Positions 1-9,215 of a DNA stretch of 64,000 nt are shown one piece after another (within the stretch, counting starts at the first letter, position 1; every line of letters begins with the position of its first letter). The notes below the pieces were generated by a model that ran no database searches, was not told the origin of the DNA, and was given only the letters and a program-made list of their open reading frames with translations. The DNA is from WVZH01 sp034430425. Lineage in GTDB: Bacteria; Chloroflexota; Anaerolineae; Anaerolineales; E44-bin32. The stretch covers positions 6,080 to 70,079 of the forward strand of contig DAOUEK010000007.1 of the NCBI GenBank assembly GCA_034430425.1, in the 5' to 3' direction. The translations under genes were made by a program, and so were the position numbers.

Positions 1-496
1 CAGCCATCACAAAAAGGTAGCGGTACATGAAACCAATCGTGGATACCAGAACGCTCGGGAATTTAAAAGACTCCAAAGCCCAGAGTATATTCGGGAAACG
101 CGTCACCGCCGTCAGCAGGATCGCCGCCTGAACCGCCAACCAACTTCGCAATAAAATACTCAGGAAACGAATCAACCCTGGCTCGGAAACCGCCCAATCC
201 AATCCCGGGATGCGCCAAATAACAGGGCCAGGTGTGATAAATGGAACAGCAAGCGCTGCGAGCATGAAGGGCAGGGCAATGAACGATCTGCGGATTGTGA
301 AGAGCGGCCCCAATCGTGAGAGATTCACCACCAAGCATAAAACGAGGAAGAAAAAAGCGAACGCCCACCAGGTGCCCTCGGGTGTCAGGCTGACGGCGAG
401 GATATACCCTACCGCCGTTAACACCTTCACGCGCGGATCAAGGCCGTGCAGGATACTGGTCTGATGTCGGTATTGGTCTGTGAGATCGTAATGCAA
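1..496 (-). CDS. cbiQ: Energy-coupling factor transporter transmembrane protein CbiQ (C-terminus beyond window)
   Basis: The minus strand is open from a TTG at 496 to the window edge. It translates to a hydrophobic protein starting MHYDLTDQYRHQ, with the family motif LHGLDPRVKV near residue 20, several membrane segments, and the FMYRYLF motif near the cut end. CbiQ is the integral T component that couples the ATPase CbiO to the substrate-capture protein CbiM in cobalt or nickel ECF transporters. The TTG lies 3 bases after the cbiM stop codon, and an in-frame TGA just upstream excludes a longer start, so the two are translationally coupled. A cbiO ATPase gene is expected beyond the window. Whether the metal is cobalt or nickel cannot be told from this part. 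Confidence 0.85.
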   Translation of the reverse strand, partial: MHYDLTDQYRHQTSILHGLDPRVKVLTAVGYILAVSLTPEGTWWAFAFFFLVLCLVVNLSRLGPLFTIRRSFIALPFMLAALAVPFITPGPVIWRIPGLDWAVSEPGLIRFLSILLRSWLAVQAAILLTAVTRFPNILWALESFKFPSVLVSTIGFMYRYLFVMA

Positions 497-499
497 GGA

Positions 500-1459
500 T
501 CAATCCCCTGCGGCTTCACTCCGTGTGGAGTTCCTTCCCACAAACCATGCTACCACAAACACCAGCAGGGTTCCCAGGACAACCGCAACGATTGTCGTCA
601 GGACAGGATCTGAGATGATGGGCACCGTGTAATCCGGCAAGATCTCGTACGACGGATCGACTGCCAGATCGAGAAACCCTTTTTGTTCAGCGACGAATTC
701 GAGGCCATCCGGATGCGACGAAGCCAGCGGGGAAAACAAGGCAACGACCAGCGCCAGGAGCAAACCTGCGGCGATGGCGTTTGCACCACGCCGACCAGGG
801 GCGCCTTCGCCTTCTCGAAGCACACCGCTCGATGTGTTTTCCAATAAGACAAGCGCGCCGACGGTGATCACGCCTTCACCGATTCCAATCAAGGCATGCA
901 CGCCCGCCATCGCCGGTAATCCCAGTTCGATCGGCGAGGTACCGGAAACTGCCAATTGCAGCGCTGTGGCCAAAGCAGCCACTTCAACGGAAAGCCAGGC
1001 GCCGGTAAATGCCGCTGCCAGGTGAGAACGCTTTCCCTCTCCCGTCAATCGACGTATCAAGGAATAGGTGGCAATACCGACGAAAGCGGTGATAACTCCC
1101 ATGTTGATGATGTTCCAACCCATCACCAGCAATCCCCCATCCTGGAACAAGAGCCCCTGCATGGCGATCACCGCCGTCATGATCAATGTCGCGGCCCACG
1201 GTCCCAAGAGGATGGCGGCCAGGGCGCCACCCAGGAGGTGCCCCGAAGTGCCCGCCGCAATGGGGAAGTTTATCGCCTGTGCGGCGAAAATGAATGCCGC
1301 CAGGATACCCATGAGGGGAACCTGCCGATCTCCCAATTGATCCCTCGTCTGGCGAACCGCAACGGCAATAAATACCAATGCAAGCACCCAGCCAGCGATG
1401 GCTACTGGTGTAGACAGAAATCCATCCGGAATGTGAAGCTTAACGGGTGATAACCACAT
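500..1459 (-). CDS. cbiM: Cobalt/nickel ECF transporter substrate-capture protein CbiM with fused PDGLE (CbiN-like) domain
   Basis: A 319-residue membrane protein. The N-terminus holds the CbiM signature LHIPDGFLS, followed by segments typical of the family (INFPIAAGTSGHLLGG, QGLLFQDGGLLVMGWNI). The C-terminal 90 residues contain SSHPDGLEFVAE, the PDGLE/CbiN-like domain, and a last membrane helix, so this is a CbiMN-type fusion. The start ATG has GGAGGG 8 nt upstream. In characterised family members the N-terminal Met-His helps bind the metal; here about eight residues precede the histidine, which is unusual and could mean a later start or another metal geometry. It sits between a Fur-family regulator and cbiQ on the same strand, so it is probably metal-regulated. 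In this genome the likely users are the Ni- and Co-dependent CODH/ACS enzymes. Confidence 0.88.
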   Translation of the reverse strand: MWLSPVKLHIPDGFLSTPVAIAGWVLALVFIAVAVRQTRDQLGDRQVPLMGILAAFIFAAQAINFPIAAGTSGHLLGGALAAILLGPWAATLIMTAVIAMQGLLFQDGGLLVMGWNIINMGVITAFVGIATYSLIRRLTGEGKRSHLAAAFTGAWLSVEVAALATALQLAVSGTSPIELGLPAMAGVHALIGIGEGVITVGALVLLENTSSGVLREGEGAPGRRGANAIAAGLLLALVVALFSPLASSHPDGLEFVAEQKGFLDLAVDPSYEILPDYTVPIISDPVLTTIVAVVLGTLLVFVVAWFVGRNSTRSEAAGD

Positions 1460-1483
1460 GTGAAAAACCCTCCACTTTTCGAT

Positions 1484-1915
1484 TTAGCCCTCATCCTGGC
1501 AAGCGGCACACAGACCAAACAACGTCAGGTGATTGGGGTCAACGTAGAAATTCGTTTCAGAAGCAACACTTTGTACGATTTGGGCGATGATATTCGGATC
1601 GATGTCGAAAACCGCATGGCACTGCCTGCAGACCAGGTGTCCGTGTGGGTGATGCGGGTCGCGCATCGCAAAGAGGGCCGGGTTGGAACCATCGTTAAAA
1701 AAATCGACCATCTCGGCTTCATGCAGCACTTCGACCGTGCGGTATACCGTGGCCAGGTTTAATCCAGGCAATTTTCTCTGCACATCAGCGTAGATATCTT
1801 GTGCGCAGAGGTGGCCATCTTTATGTGCGATGGTCTCCAGGATCACTGCACGCTGCGGCGTGACCCGGTACCCTTTCGATCGAAGTTCGTTTGCCAATCG
1901 CTCACCACAAGACAT
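1484..1915 (-). CDS. Fur-family metal-responsive transcriptional regulator
   Basis: A 143-residue protein with the Fur fold: winged helix (GYRVTPQRAVILETI, then the recognition region GLNLATVYRTVEVL), the metal site HHPHGH, and two CxxC pairs (CRQC and CAAC) that normally hold structural zinc. A longer frame reaches 2089, but the ATG at 1915 has AAGGAG 6 nt upstream and begins at the family's usual N-terminus. The gene is followed 24 bases later by cbiM, so it probably controls metal uptake; Fur, Zur and Nur cannot be separated by eye. A perfect AGAAT-N3-ATTCT dyad just upstream suggests autoregulation. Confidence 0.88.
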   Translation of the reverse strand: MSCGERLANELRSKGYRVTPQRAVILETIAHKDGHLCAQDIYADVQRKLPGLNLATVYRTVEVLHEAEMVDFFNDGSNPALFAMRDPHHPHGHLVCRQCHAVFDIDPNIIAQIVQSVASETNFYVDPNHLTLFGLCAACQDEG

Positions 1916-1949
1916 GTGCAGCTCCTTGCAGTTGCAAATTTTCGCAGAT

Positions 1950-1962
1950 AGAATATCATTCT
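1950..1962. promoter_or_regulatory. Candidate Fur-type operator
   Basis: A perfect dyad, AGAAT-ATC-ATTCT, lies 35 bases upstream of the Fur-family start codon and in the divergent region shared with citrate synthase. It resembles the AT-rich GATAATGAT-type half sites of Fur boxes. Its position suits autoregulation of the regulator-cbiM-cbiQ operon. The match is by eye only. Confidence 0.4.
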
Positions 1963-2106
1963 CCTCCCACCAAGTCAAGCGATGGCGGAATATAATCACC
2001 CTTAATCCAGGGACATCAGACGGGGTTCCACGGTACAATGGTAGGATATTAGAACCAAGTGCCCCAGAAAGGTTGGGAAGAAATTGCAAGTGTTAAGGAG
2101 TCATTC

Positions 2107-3393
2107 ATGCCGAAAGATACACTGACCATCACCGACAACCGCACAGGCAGAACTTACGAGCTGCCCATCAACCACAACACGATCCGCGCCATGGATTTAC
2201 GCCAGATCAAGGTCAACGAAAGTGACTTCGGTATGATGAGTTACGATCCGGCGTTTATGAACACCGCATCTGCAAAGAGCACCATCTCGTACATTGATGG
2301 CTCCAAAGGCATCCTGCGCTACCGCGGCTACCCGATCGAACAGCTTGCGGAGAAAAGCACCTACCTGGAGGTCGCCTACCTGCTGCTCAACGGAGAGCTT
2401 CCTACGCAAGAACAACTCGATGTCTGGGTTTCCGAAGTTACCTACCGCACTTTCATCCACGAGAATCTCCGGCGACTGATCCAGTCCTTCAGTCAATTTG
2501 CGCATCCGATGCACATGTTCATCAGCACCCTGGCTGCCATGTCTTCCTACTATCCGGATGCCCGGCAGGTGGACGATCCCGAAGTGCGTCACCATCAAAT
2601 TCGACGCATTATCGCCAAAGTCCCTACGATCCTCGCCTACTCCTATCGGCACTTACAGGGTCTTCCGATCGTGATGCCCGACAACGATCTCACCTATTGC
2701 GGCAATTTCCTCAATATGCTCTTCAAGATGACCGAGACCAAATACACACCCAACCCCGTTTTCGAGCGTGCAATAGATGTGCTCTTCATCCTTCATTCCG
2801 ATCACGAGCAAAACTGCAGCGCCAGTGTGATGCGCGCTATCGGATCGGGAAAAGCCGACCCCTTCTGCGCCTTAACAGGTGCGGCGGCATCCCTATCCGG
2901 TCCGCTGCATGGCGGCGCAAATGAAGCTGTTCTCAGGATGCTCGAAGAAATCGGAAGCGTTGACAAGGTGCCTGCCTACATCGAACGCGTAAAGAAAGGC
3001 GAATTCCGTCTGATGGGATTTGGACATCGCGTGTATAAGAATTACGATCCGCGTGCAGCCATCGTCAAAAAGACTGCCGACCAGGTATTCGAAGTAACCG
3101 GGCGGAATCCGCTGCTCGACATTGCCCTCGAACTCGAACGCGTCGCCCTGGAGGACGAATACTTCGTCTCGCGCAAGCTGTATCCCAACGTGGACTTCTA
3201 CTCCGGGATGATCTACCAGGCGATGGGTTTACCGGTCGAGATGTATACCGTCCTCTTTGCGATGGGACGAACGGTCGGTTGGCTGACGCAATGGCAGGAG
3301 ATGCTGGCTGACCCCGAGCATCGCATCACCCGCCCGCGACAAATCTACACCGGCGCCGGCGAGCGGGTTTACGTACCGATCGAAAAACGCTAG
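2107..3393 (+). CDS. gltA: Citrate synthase
   Basis: A 428-residue type II-like citrate synthase that condenses oxaloacetate and acetyl-CoA. Diagnostic segments are SKGILRYRGYPIEQLAEKS near the N-terminus, LHGGANEAVLRMLEEIG with the catalytic histidine region, MGFGHRVYKNYDPRA with the second catalytic histidine, and LYPNVDFYSGMIY near the C-terminus. The ATG at 2107 has AAGGAG 6 nt upstream; an upstream in-frame codon at 2059 lacks such a site. It stands alone on the plus strand, divergent from the Fur-cbiMQ operon. In a Wood-Ljungdahl organism it would draw acetyl-CoA into the oxidative branch of the TCA cycle for glutamate synthesis. Confidence 0.95.
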   Translation: MPKDTLTITDNRTGRTYELPINHNTIRAMDLRQIKVNESDFGMMSYDPAFMNTASAKSTISYIDGSKGILRYRGYPIEQLAEKSTYLEVAYLLLNGELPTQEQLDVWVSEVTYRTFIHENLRRLIQSFSQFAHPMHMFISTLAAMSSYYPDARQVDDPEVRHHQIRRIIAKVPTILAYSYRHLQGLPIVMPDNDLTYCGNFLNMLFKMTETKYTPNPVFERAIDVLFILHSDHEQNCSASVMRAIGSGKADPFCALTGAAASLSGPLHGGANEAVLRMLEEIGSVDKVPAYIERVKKGEFRLMGFGHRVYKNYDPRAAIVKKTADQVFEVTGRNPLLDIALELERVALEDEYFVSRKLYPNVDFYSGMIYQAMGLPVEMYTVLFAMGRTVGWLTQWQEMLADPEHRITRPRQIYTGAGERVYVPIEKR

Positions 3394-3489
3394 ATCGAAC
3401 ACGTTCACAACACACTATCCATTTGACACAAAGGGGCAAGTTGGCGACATCATTTAACACACCGGCACCTATCAGCCATAAAGTACTCT

Positions 3490-3519
3490 TTGACAGGCAA
3501 CCCTCATCCCATGTATGAT
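3490..3519 (+). promoter_or_regulatory. Sigma-70-type promoter for the methyltransferase-like/GH3/kinase genes
   Basis: TTGACA at 3490-3495 and TATGAT at 3514-3519 are separated by 18 bp, a near-consensus housekeeping promoter 50 bases upstream of the next start codon at 3570. The rest of the 3394-3569 gap shows no gene. Confidence 0.55.
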
Positions 3520-3569
3520 CATGGGCAGACGCGCTTGGTTGCCAGCATTAGACTTATCTTACGAGCGCC

Positions 3570-4181
3570 ATGGCATACATCCTGACAGGAAGCACTGCAT
3601 TCGCCCTCATCGCAATATACGACTGGGCTCAGATGCGCGAACATACCTGGCTCAAGCCGCTTTTCTTCCTGAGCGCGGCCGCCCTGGTCTTCGGCATCGC
3701 CGGAGTTCTCTCTGCACCATCCGAAAAAGAGTTCGTCTTATGGCTCCGAGTTGCAGCCGGGATCGGACTGGTGATATTCCTGCTGCTGCTGATTTACTCC
3801 GTCCTGATTGAGATTCCGTTAAAAATAAAACGCATCAAACACAAAACAGGCAGCAATAGCATTCTCATTGATACCGGCACATATACACTCACACGTCACC
3901 CGGGTGTGTTGTGGTTTGGCGGGGCTGCCGTCTGCATGATCTTGCTTCACCCCACCGTGCTGGCACTCAGCGCAAGTATTATATGGACGGCCCTGGACGT
4001 TTTATTGGTATGGGTGGAGGATAGATTCTTTTTCCCAAACACATTTCCGGGCTACACTGAATACAAGATGAGAACTCCCTTCCTGATACCCAACCGGTCA
4101 AGCTTGCTCCAATGCTTGGCCACATGGAAAACCGACAACGAAAGAGAAAACGCAAGCTCCGATGTACATAATGAGCGATAA
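3570..4181 (+). CDS. Isoprenylcysteine carboxyl methyltransferase-like membrane protein
   Basis: A 203-residue protein with about five hydrophobic segments in the first 150 residues. The C-terminal part has TGTYTLTRHPGVLWFGG, a basic linker, and EDRFFFPNTFPGYTEYKMRTPFLIPN. This RHP...E-D-R...Y..Y...TPF pattern is typical of the ICMT/phospholipid methyltransferase-like superfamily of membrane methyltransferases. The substrate is unknown. It lies 42 bases upstream of the GH3 gene on the same strand, so the two may be co-transcribed from the promoter at 3490-3519. The last 30 residues are polar and not typical of the family. Confidence 0.6.
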   Translation: MAYILTGSTAFALIAIYDWAQMREHTWLKPLFFLSAAALVFGIAGVLSAPSEKEFVLWLRVAAGIGLVIFLLLLIYSVLIEIPLKIKRIKHKTGSNSILIDTGTYTLTRHPGVLWFGGAAVCMILLHPTVLALSASIIWTALDVLLVWVEDRFFFPNTFPGYTEYKMRTPFLIPNRSSLLQCLATWKTDNERENASSDVHNER

Positions 4182-4223
4182 CCTGCACTCAAGAGTAAAC
4201 ATTCTTATCGAGGAGGACATTCA

Positions 4224-5822
4224 ATGATCACCGCCAGAGAACTGCTGAAACAAGGCAAGCGCGATGAAATATGGGAGATGTATTGTGGATTTCTCGATTT
4301 GCGGCTTCCTGAATTTATAGAAATCCAACGGGAATTGCTGCTCGAACAAATTCAATTGCTCAGTCAGTGTGAGTTGGGGAGAAAATTACTCGGCAACCAA
4401 ATCCCCCAAAGCGTAGCCGCTTTTCGCGAGAGCGTACCCTTGACCACATATGAAGATTACGAACCGTATCTATCGGAAAAGAATGAAGACGTTATGCCGA
4501 GCGAGATATTCGTTTGGGCGCGCACATCTGGAAAAACTGGCGGAGATACGTTCAAATGGGTTCCGTATTCGCGCAGTATGTATGAGCAGTTCGGTCGCCG
4601 GGTAATAAGTGCCATGCTCGTCGGCTCATGCAAGAACAAAGGTGAAGTACGACTCGAAAACGGAGATATTCTGCTGATGACCACAGCACCCCCTCCCTAT
4701 ATCTCCGCTTTTGTAAGTCGTTCAGCAGAGGAGCAAGCACCGGTGAGATTCATTCCATCACTCGCAGAGGGCGAAAAAATGGATTTCCAGGATCGCATCG
4801 AGAAGGGCTTTGAACTCGCCATCGTGGAAGGCATGGACTATTTCTACGGTTTGGCGAGTTTATTGGTGAAAATCGGCGAGCGCTTCGAACATGGTTCGGG
4901 CAGCATCTCATTCAGCCGCAGCATGCTCAAACCCAACGTGCTCCTACGCCTTATAACTGGATTCCTCAAAGGGAAATTCAACCGCAGAGCGCTGCGGCCA
5001 AGTGACATCTGGAAACTCAAGGGAATCATGACCGGCGGAACCGATACCGATATTTACAAGGACCGTATTGAAAAATATTGGGGAATAAAACCACTCGAGG
5101 GTTATGGCTCGACGGAGGGCTTTGCCCTTGCCATGCAATTGTGGAACTTCAAAGGAATGACCCTCTATCCCGACACCAATTTCTACGAGTTCATCCCCTA
5201 CGAAGAACACAGCAAGAACAAAAAGGACCCTTCCTATACCCCAAAAACTATTCTCCTGGACGAACTACAACCCGGCATTTACGAGCTGGTCTTTACCAAT
5301 TTCCACGGCGGAATCTTCACTCGCTATCGGATATTTGATTTAATCGAAGTGATTTCCCTGCGCGACGATGAACTCGATATCGATATTCCACAAATCCGAT
5401 TCTACTCACGCGCTGACGACGTGATCGACCTCGCCGGAATGGTCCGTCTAACCGAAAAAACGATCTGGTACGCCATGGAATCCTCAGGTGTTCACTACGA
5501 AGATTGGACGGCCAGAAAAGAAGAGTTGAATGGTGAACCACTCCTGCATATTTACTTCGAAGAAAGTCGTCCCAACAACCGATCGTTGGAGGAGATCAAA
5601 TCATCCATCAACGAGGAACTCATGAAAGTAAGCAGTGAATATGCGGATCTGATAACCATGCTCGGTGGTGATCGCTTGAAATTAACCAGGCTGCCAACGG
5701 GCGCATTCGCCCACTATATGGAAGAACAAAAACAAGCCGGCGTCGATATGGGCATTCTCAAACCATCACGCATGCAGCCAGGCGAAGAGGCGATTCGCCG
5801 ACTGATGCAAAGCATAGGATAA
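4224..5822 (+). CDS. GH3-family acyl-adenylate-forming (amido synthetase-like) protein
   Basis: A 532-residue protein of the GH3 family, ANL-type enzymes that adenylate a carboxylic acid and transfer it to an amine; plant members conjugate auxin or jasmonate. The family signature is visible: RTSGKTGGDTFKWVPYS (P-loop-like, residues about 95-110), MTGGTDTDIYKDRI, LEGYGSTEGFALAMQ (AMP-binding), and VFTNFHGGIFTRYRIFDLI. The start has GAGGAGG 7 nt upstream. It is followed after 10 bases by a sensor kinase gene. Bacterial GH3 proteins are little characterised and the substrate cannot be inferred. Confidence 0.82.
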   Translation: MITARELLKQGKRDEIWEMYCGFLDLRLPEFIEIQRELLLEQIQLLSQCELGRKLLGNQIPQSVAAFRESVPLTTYEDYEPYLSEKNEDVMPSEIFVWARTSGKTGGDTFKWVPYSRSMYEQFGRRVISAMLVGSCKNKGEVRLENGDILLMTTAPPPYISAFVSRSAEEQAPVRFIPSLAEGEKMDFQDRIEKGFELAIVEGMDYFYGLASLLVKIGERFEHGSGSISFSRSMLKPNVLLRLITGFLKGKFNRRALRPSDIWKLKGIMTGGTDTDIYKDRIEKYWGIKPLEGYGSTEGFALAMQLWNFKGMTLYPDTNFYEFIPYEEHSKNKKDPSYTPKTILLDELQPGIYELVFTNFHGGIFTRYRIFDLIEVISLRDDELDIDIPQIRFYSRADDVIDLAGMVRLTEKTIWYAMESSGVHYEDWTARKEELNGEPLLHIYFEESRPNNRSLEEIKSSINEELMKVSSEYADLITMLGGDRLKLTRLPTGAFAHYMEEQKQAGVDMGILKPSRMQPGEEAIRRLMQSIG

Positions 5823-5832
5823 TATTCGAGAT

Positions 5833-8508
5833 ATGTATTGGGGAATTAACACCGTCATTCCTCTGCTTGCCGCGCTGGCCTACGGCGCATTACTCACCAT
5901 CGTTAGTCGCGCCAGGCCATTAACCAATGCCAGACGCGCATTCCGCGTTTACCTGCTGGCCATGTTCTTCTGGTCATTTGGCTCGTTCGTTAGCCACAGC
6001 GGCTTTGGCAACACCTCCCACTGGGCGCGCCTGTTGTCCACAGCCGCGATTACTGCGCCGCTCACCATTTTCTACTTCGTCGAAAACACCCTGGATATTA
6101 CGCACAAATGGGACCACTGGGCTTACCTCGTGGGTATTATCAATGCCGCACTCGCTCTCTTTACGAATCTCGTAGCGCCTTCGGCCGATATCTTAAACGG
6201 GGATTTGACGATTGCACGCGGCTCGCTGGTCTATGTCGTAGCCATTCCAGGGTATGGATTGTTCATATACAGCCTGGTCATGCTTATCCAACGTTTTCGA
6301 CAGTCCACAGATCCTATCGAACACAACCGACTGCGCTATCTGATCTCCGGCACGACAATCGTGATCCTTACAACACTGGTCAACTTCACCGATCTGGCCA
6401 AATACCCAATTGATATCGCAGCAAATCTCATCAACGCGATGCTCATTTCGTACGCCATCATCCGCCACGAATTGCTGGACATCAACATCGTCATCCGCAG
6501 AGGATTGTCGTACAGCACATTGATTCTCATCCTGGCCGCCACTTATGTTCTTCCCGTCATTTTCTATGATGTCCTCCATATTGAACTCGAGGTCAGCCAA
6601 ACTGCGACCAGATTTACACTATCGTTCATCATTGCCTCCCTTGTTGCCATTGCCTCACACGCCCTCTACGGCAGGATTCGAGAACGCATCGATCGGTTTT
6701 TTTTTCGTGAACGCTATGATGCCTACAAAGTCATCCAAGAACTGGGGGAGCAAATCACAGGCACACTTGATTTCGATCAAATCGTCTCCTCAATGCTGGA
6801 TCGCCTCGTCGAAACCCTGCATCCAAAATGGGTTGACTTATTGCTCAAGGACCCGTCGACGGGTGATTTCCACCCAACAGCGTCAAGAGGTCTGGATGAA
6901 ACGCTATCCGAATTTCACATGCGTGCAGATCACCCGATCTGCCGTTGGTTAGGTCGAGAAAACAGGATCTTAACCGCGCAGCAGTTACGTATCCATGCGT
7001 ATTTCACCGGTATTTGGAATTTAGAAAAGGAGCAGCTTGAAAGACTCTCGCCCAATCTTTTCGTCGCCTTGCGTGTAAAAGACGGACTTAGCGGAATCTT
7101 GCTGATCGGGCCAAAGAAATCCGATGAGACGTACAGCCTCGAAGATATCGATCTCTATATAACCTATGCCAATCAGGTCTCTGTCGCTTTAGACAACGCT
7201 CATCTTTTTAAAGCGATCAATGCGCGTCTGGCCGAACAAATCGCCCTGCTCGAGATCGGCATCAGCCTGGCGCGCGCCTCCAATCTGGACGACATCCTGC
7301 AGCTGGTCGTCAAACACGCCTGTCCCACAGATACACCTACCGCCAAAGCGACCATTCACCTCATCGACCACGACAGCCAGCGTCTGCTGCCGCGCGCCGT
7401 TTCCCAATCGAGCGGTGAACCCGCCCAGGCCGTAGGCTTCGATCCCCGTCAAGGTATCGCCGGACGCGCCGTTCAAGAAAAGCAACTCATCTATGTGCCG
7501 GATGTGAACAAGGCACCCGATTTTGTCAACACGCAGGAGAATTTCAAGTCCCTGGTTGTAGTACCGCTCATCATCGAGGACATTCCGGAAGGCACGCTCA
7601 GTGTGACCAGCCCCCATATCGATGCCTTCGATGAAGACTTGATCCGTCAATTAACCTCTCTCGGCAACCAGGCCGCAATCGCCTTGCGCAAGGCCCAGAT
7701 CACCGACAGCTTGCGAAAATCAAACGCCGAATTGGAACAACGCTCGAAAGAACTGGAAGCCAGCATCGAGGAGTTGAAGTCCACACAGCGGCAACTCGTT
7801 CAGGCCAGCAAATTGGCTTCCATGGGTACGCTTACCGCAGGAATAGCACATGAAATCAACAACCCCCTGGCCGGCATCAAACTCTTCGCGCAAAACACCA
7901 GACGTGCCCAAAACGAAGGTCGTCTCGAAACCGAGAAAATGCTTGAAAACATGGAAAAAATCAGCGCACTCGTTGACAAAGCTGCAAAGATCATCGAACA
8001 CCTGCGCACCTTTTCCCGACAAGCCTCCGGCGACATGAAGTTGATCGGCGTAAATAAAGCCGTTGAGGACTCACTCAGTATGCTTCTCGAGCAATTGAAA
8101 CTGCAGAACATCGAAGTCCTTTTACAACTTGAAGAAAACCTTCCTCAAGTGCGCGGCGATATCAATCAGATCGAACAAGTCGTACTCAACCTGATCACCA
8201 ACGCCCGTGACTCTCTCGATAAAATTGAAGACAAGAAAATCTCGCTGCGCACATACCAAGACGACGAGTCGGTCGTCATTGAAGTCACTGACTCTGGGAG
8301 TGGAATCTCGCCTGATATTCTGGAGAACGTGTTCGATCCATTCTTCACTACCAAACCCGTCGATAAAGGAACAGGTTTGGGCTTATCGATCAGTCACGGG
8401 ATCGTAGAACTTCATGGCGGAGAAATCGAAGTTGAAAGTGAACCTGACAAAGGGTCCACATTCCGGATTAAATTACCCGCCGCGGAAGATGTAACAGGAA
8501 ACGATTGA
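5833..8508 (+). CDS. Membrane sensor histidine kinase with 7TM-like N-terminus and two GAF domains
   Basis: An 891-residue kinase. Residues 1-230 form about seven hydrophobic segments resembling the N-terminal 7TM histidine kinase sensor module. Two GAF-like domains follow at about 290-445 and 465-620, then a coiled coil (DSLRKSNAELEQRSKELEAS). The HisKA box GIAHEINNPLAG holds the phospho-acceptor His673, and the ATPase domain shows the N box (QVVLNLITNARDS), G1 (DSGSGIS) and G2 (GTGLGLSISHGI). It partners the response regulator that overlaps its stop codon by one base. The signal is unknown. The GAF domains suggest a small-molecule or redox signal as well as a membrane one. Confidence 0.9.
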   Translation: MYWGINTVIPLLAALAYGALLTIVSRARPLTNARRAFRVYLLAMFFWSFGSFVSHSGFGNTSHWARLLSTAAITAPLTIFYFVENTLDITHKWDHWAYLVGIINAALALFTNLVAPSADILNGDLTIARGSLVYVVAIPGYGLFIYSLVMLIQRFRQSTDPIEHNRLRYLISGTTIVILTTLVNFTDLAKYPIDIAANLINAMLISYAIIRHELLDINIVIRRGLSYSTLILILAATYVLPVIFYDVLHIELEVSQTATRFTLSFIIASLVAIASHALYGRIRERIDRFFFRERYDAYKVIQELGEQITGTLDFDQIVSSMLDRLVETLHPKWVDLLLKDPSTGDFHPTASRGLDETLSEFHMRADHPICRWLGRENRILTAQQLRIHAYFTGIWNLEKEQLERLSPNLFVALRVKDGLSGILLIGPKKSDETYSLEDIDLYITYANQVSVALDNAHLFKAINARLAEQIALLEIGISLARASNLDDILQLVVKHACPTDTPTAKATIHLIDHDSQRLLPRAVSQSSGEPAQAVGFDPRQGIAGRAVQEKQLIYVPDVNKAPDFVNTQENFKSLVVVPLIIEDIPEGTLSVTSPHIDAFDEDLIRQLTSLGNQAAIALRKAQITDSLRKSNAELEQRSKELEASIEELKSTQRQLVQASKLASMGTLTAGIAHEINNPLAGIKLFAQNTRRAQNEGRLETEKMLENMEKISALVDKAAKIIEHLRTFSRQASGDMKLIGVNKAVEDSLSMLLEQLKLQNIEVLLQLEENLPQVRGDINQIEQVVLNLITNARDSLDKIEDKKISLRTYQDDESVVIEVTDSGSGISPDILENVFDPFFTTKPVDKGTGLGLSISHGIVELHGGEIEVESEPDKGSTFRIKLPAAEDVTGND

Positions 8509-9215
8509 TGCAAGAGACAGCGCATATCCTGGTTGTAGATGACGAGCCTTCCGTTCGTGAAGGACTCAGCGATATGCTTTGCATTTGCGGCCATATCATC
8601 ACCTGCGCCAACGATGGCCAGGAAGGCCTGGGCCTGTTTCATAAAGCCCTCGAACGAGATGAGCTGCCTCCGTTCGATATTCTCATATTTGACATCAAAA
8701 TGCCCCATATGTCCGGGCTGGAGTTGATGGAGCGCGTCGTCAAGCTGGATCCGGAGATTCCCATCATCATCATCACCGGACACGGCGATTCACACACGGC
8801 CACCTACGCTCTGGCCGGCGGCGCCTATGATTACATCACCAAACCACTCGAACCCGATCTCGTGCTTGATGCAGTTACCCGCGCCCTGGCCATCGGCCGC
8901 TTGAAACGACGCTTTAAAAGAATCATCCAAAATACCGGCGTCATCGGAGCGATCACATCCGGAATCGCCAACGAATTGGACACACCCCTGAACACGATAA
9001 CGCGTTCTGCCGAAGAACTCTCCAAACATCTCAATCAAATCAAGCACCTCACCACGTTAACCTTACAGGCAGATGGGTCGCCAGAAGCCAATATCCCCAT
9101 CGCAGATATCGACATGGACCCCGCATACAAACAAATTGAAACCATCACCCGCTCCGTACTACATTGCATTCGATTGCTCGAGGCGCTAAATATCCCTCAA
9201 CCCCAGGACGACTGA
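8508..9215 (+). CDS. Response regulator with receiver domain and a degenerate HisKA-like C-terminal domain
   Basis: A 235-residue protein with an N-terminal receiver domain: acidic pair DD near residues 11-12, phospho-acceptor Asp62 in ILIFDIKMP, the IIITGHG switch, and Lys in the ITKP motif. No DNA-binding domain follows. Instead residues 145-235 resemble the dimerisation helices of a histidine kinase: GIANELDTPLNTITRSAEEL matches the partner's GIAHEINNPLAGI with the histidine replaced by Asn. It may modulate the kinase by heterodimerisation or act as a phosphate sink. The start ATG overlaps the kinase stop (TGATG). Confidence 0.85.
   Translation: MQETAHILVVDDEPSVREGLSDMLCICGHIITCANDGQEGLGLFHKALERDELPPFDILIFDIKMPHMSGLELMERVVKLDPEIPIIIITGHGDSHTATYALAGGAYDYITKPLEPDLVLDAVTRALAIGRLKRRFKRIIQNTGVIGAITSGIANELDTPLNTITRSAEELSKHLNQIKHLTTLTLQADGSPEANIPIADIDMDPAYKQIETITRSVLHCIRLLEALNIPQPQDD

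Noticed and set aside
1484..2089. Longer Fur-family frame starting at 2089
   Set aside because: The N-terminal 58 residues are not Fur-like, overlap the divergent promoter region, and lack a ribosome-binding site, whereas 1915 has AAGGAG.
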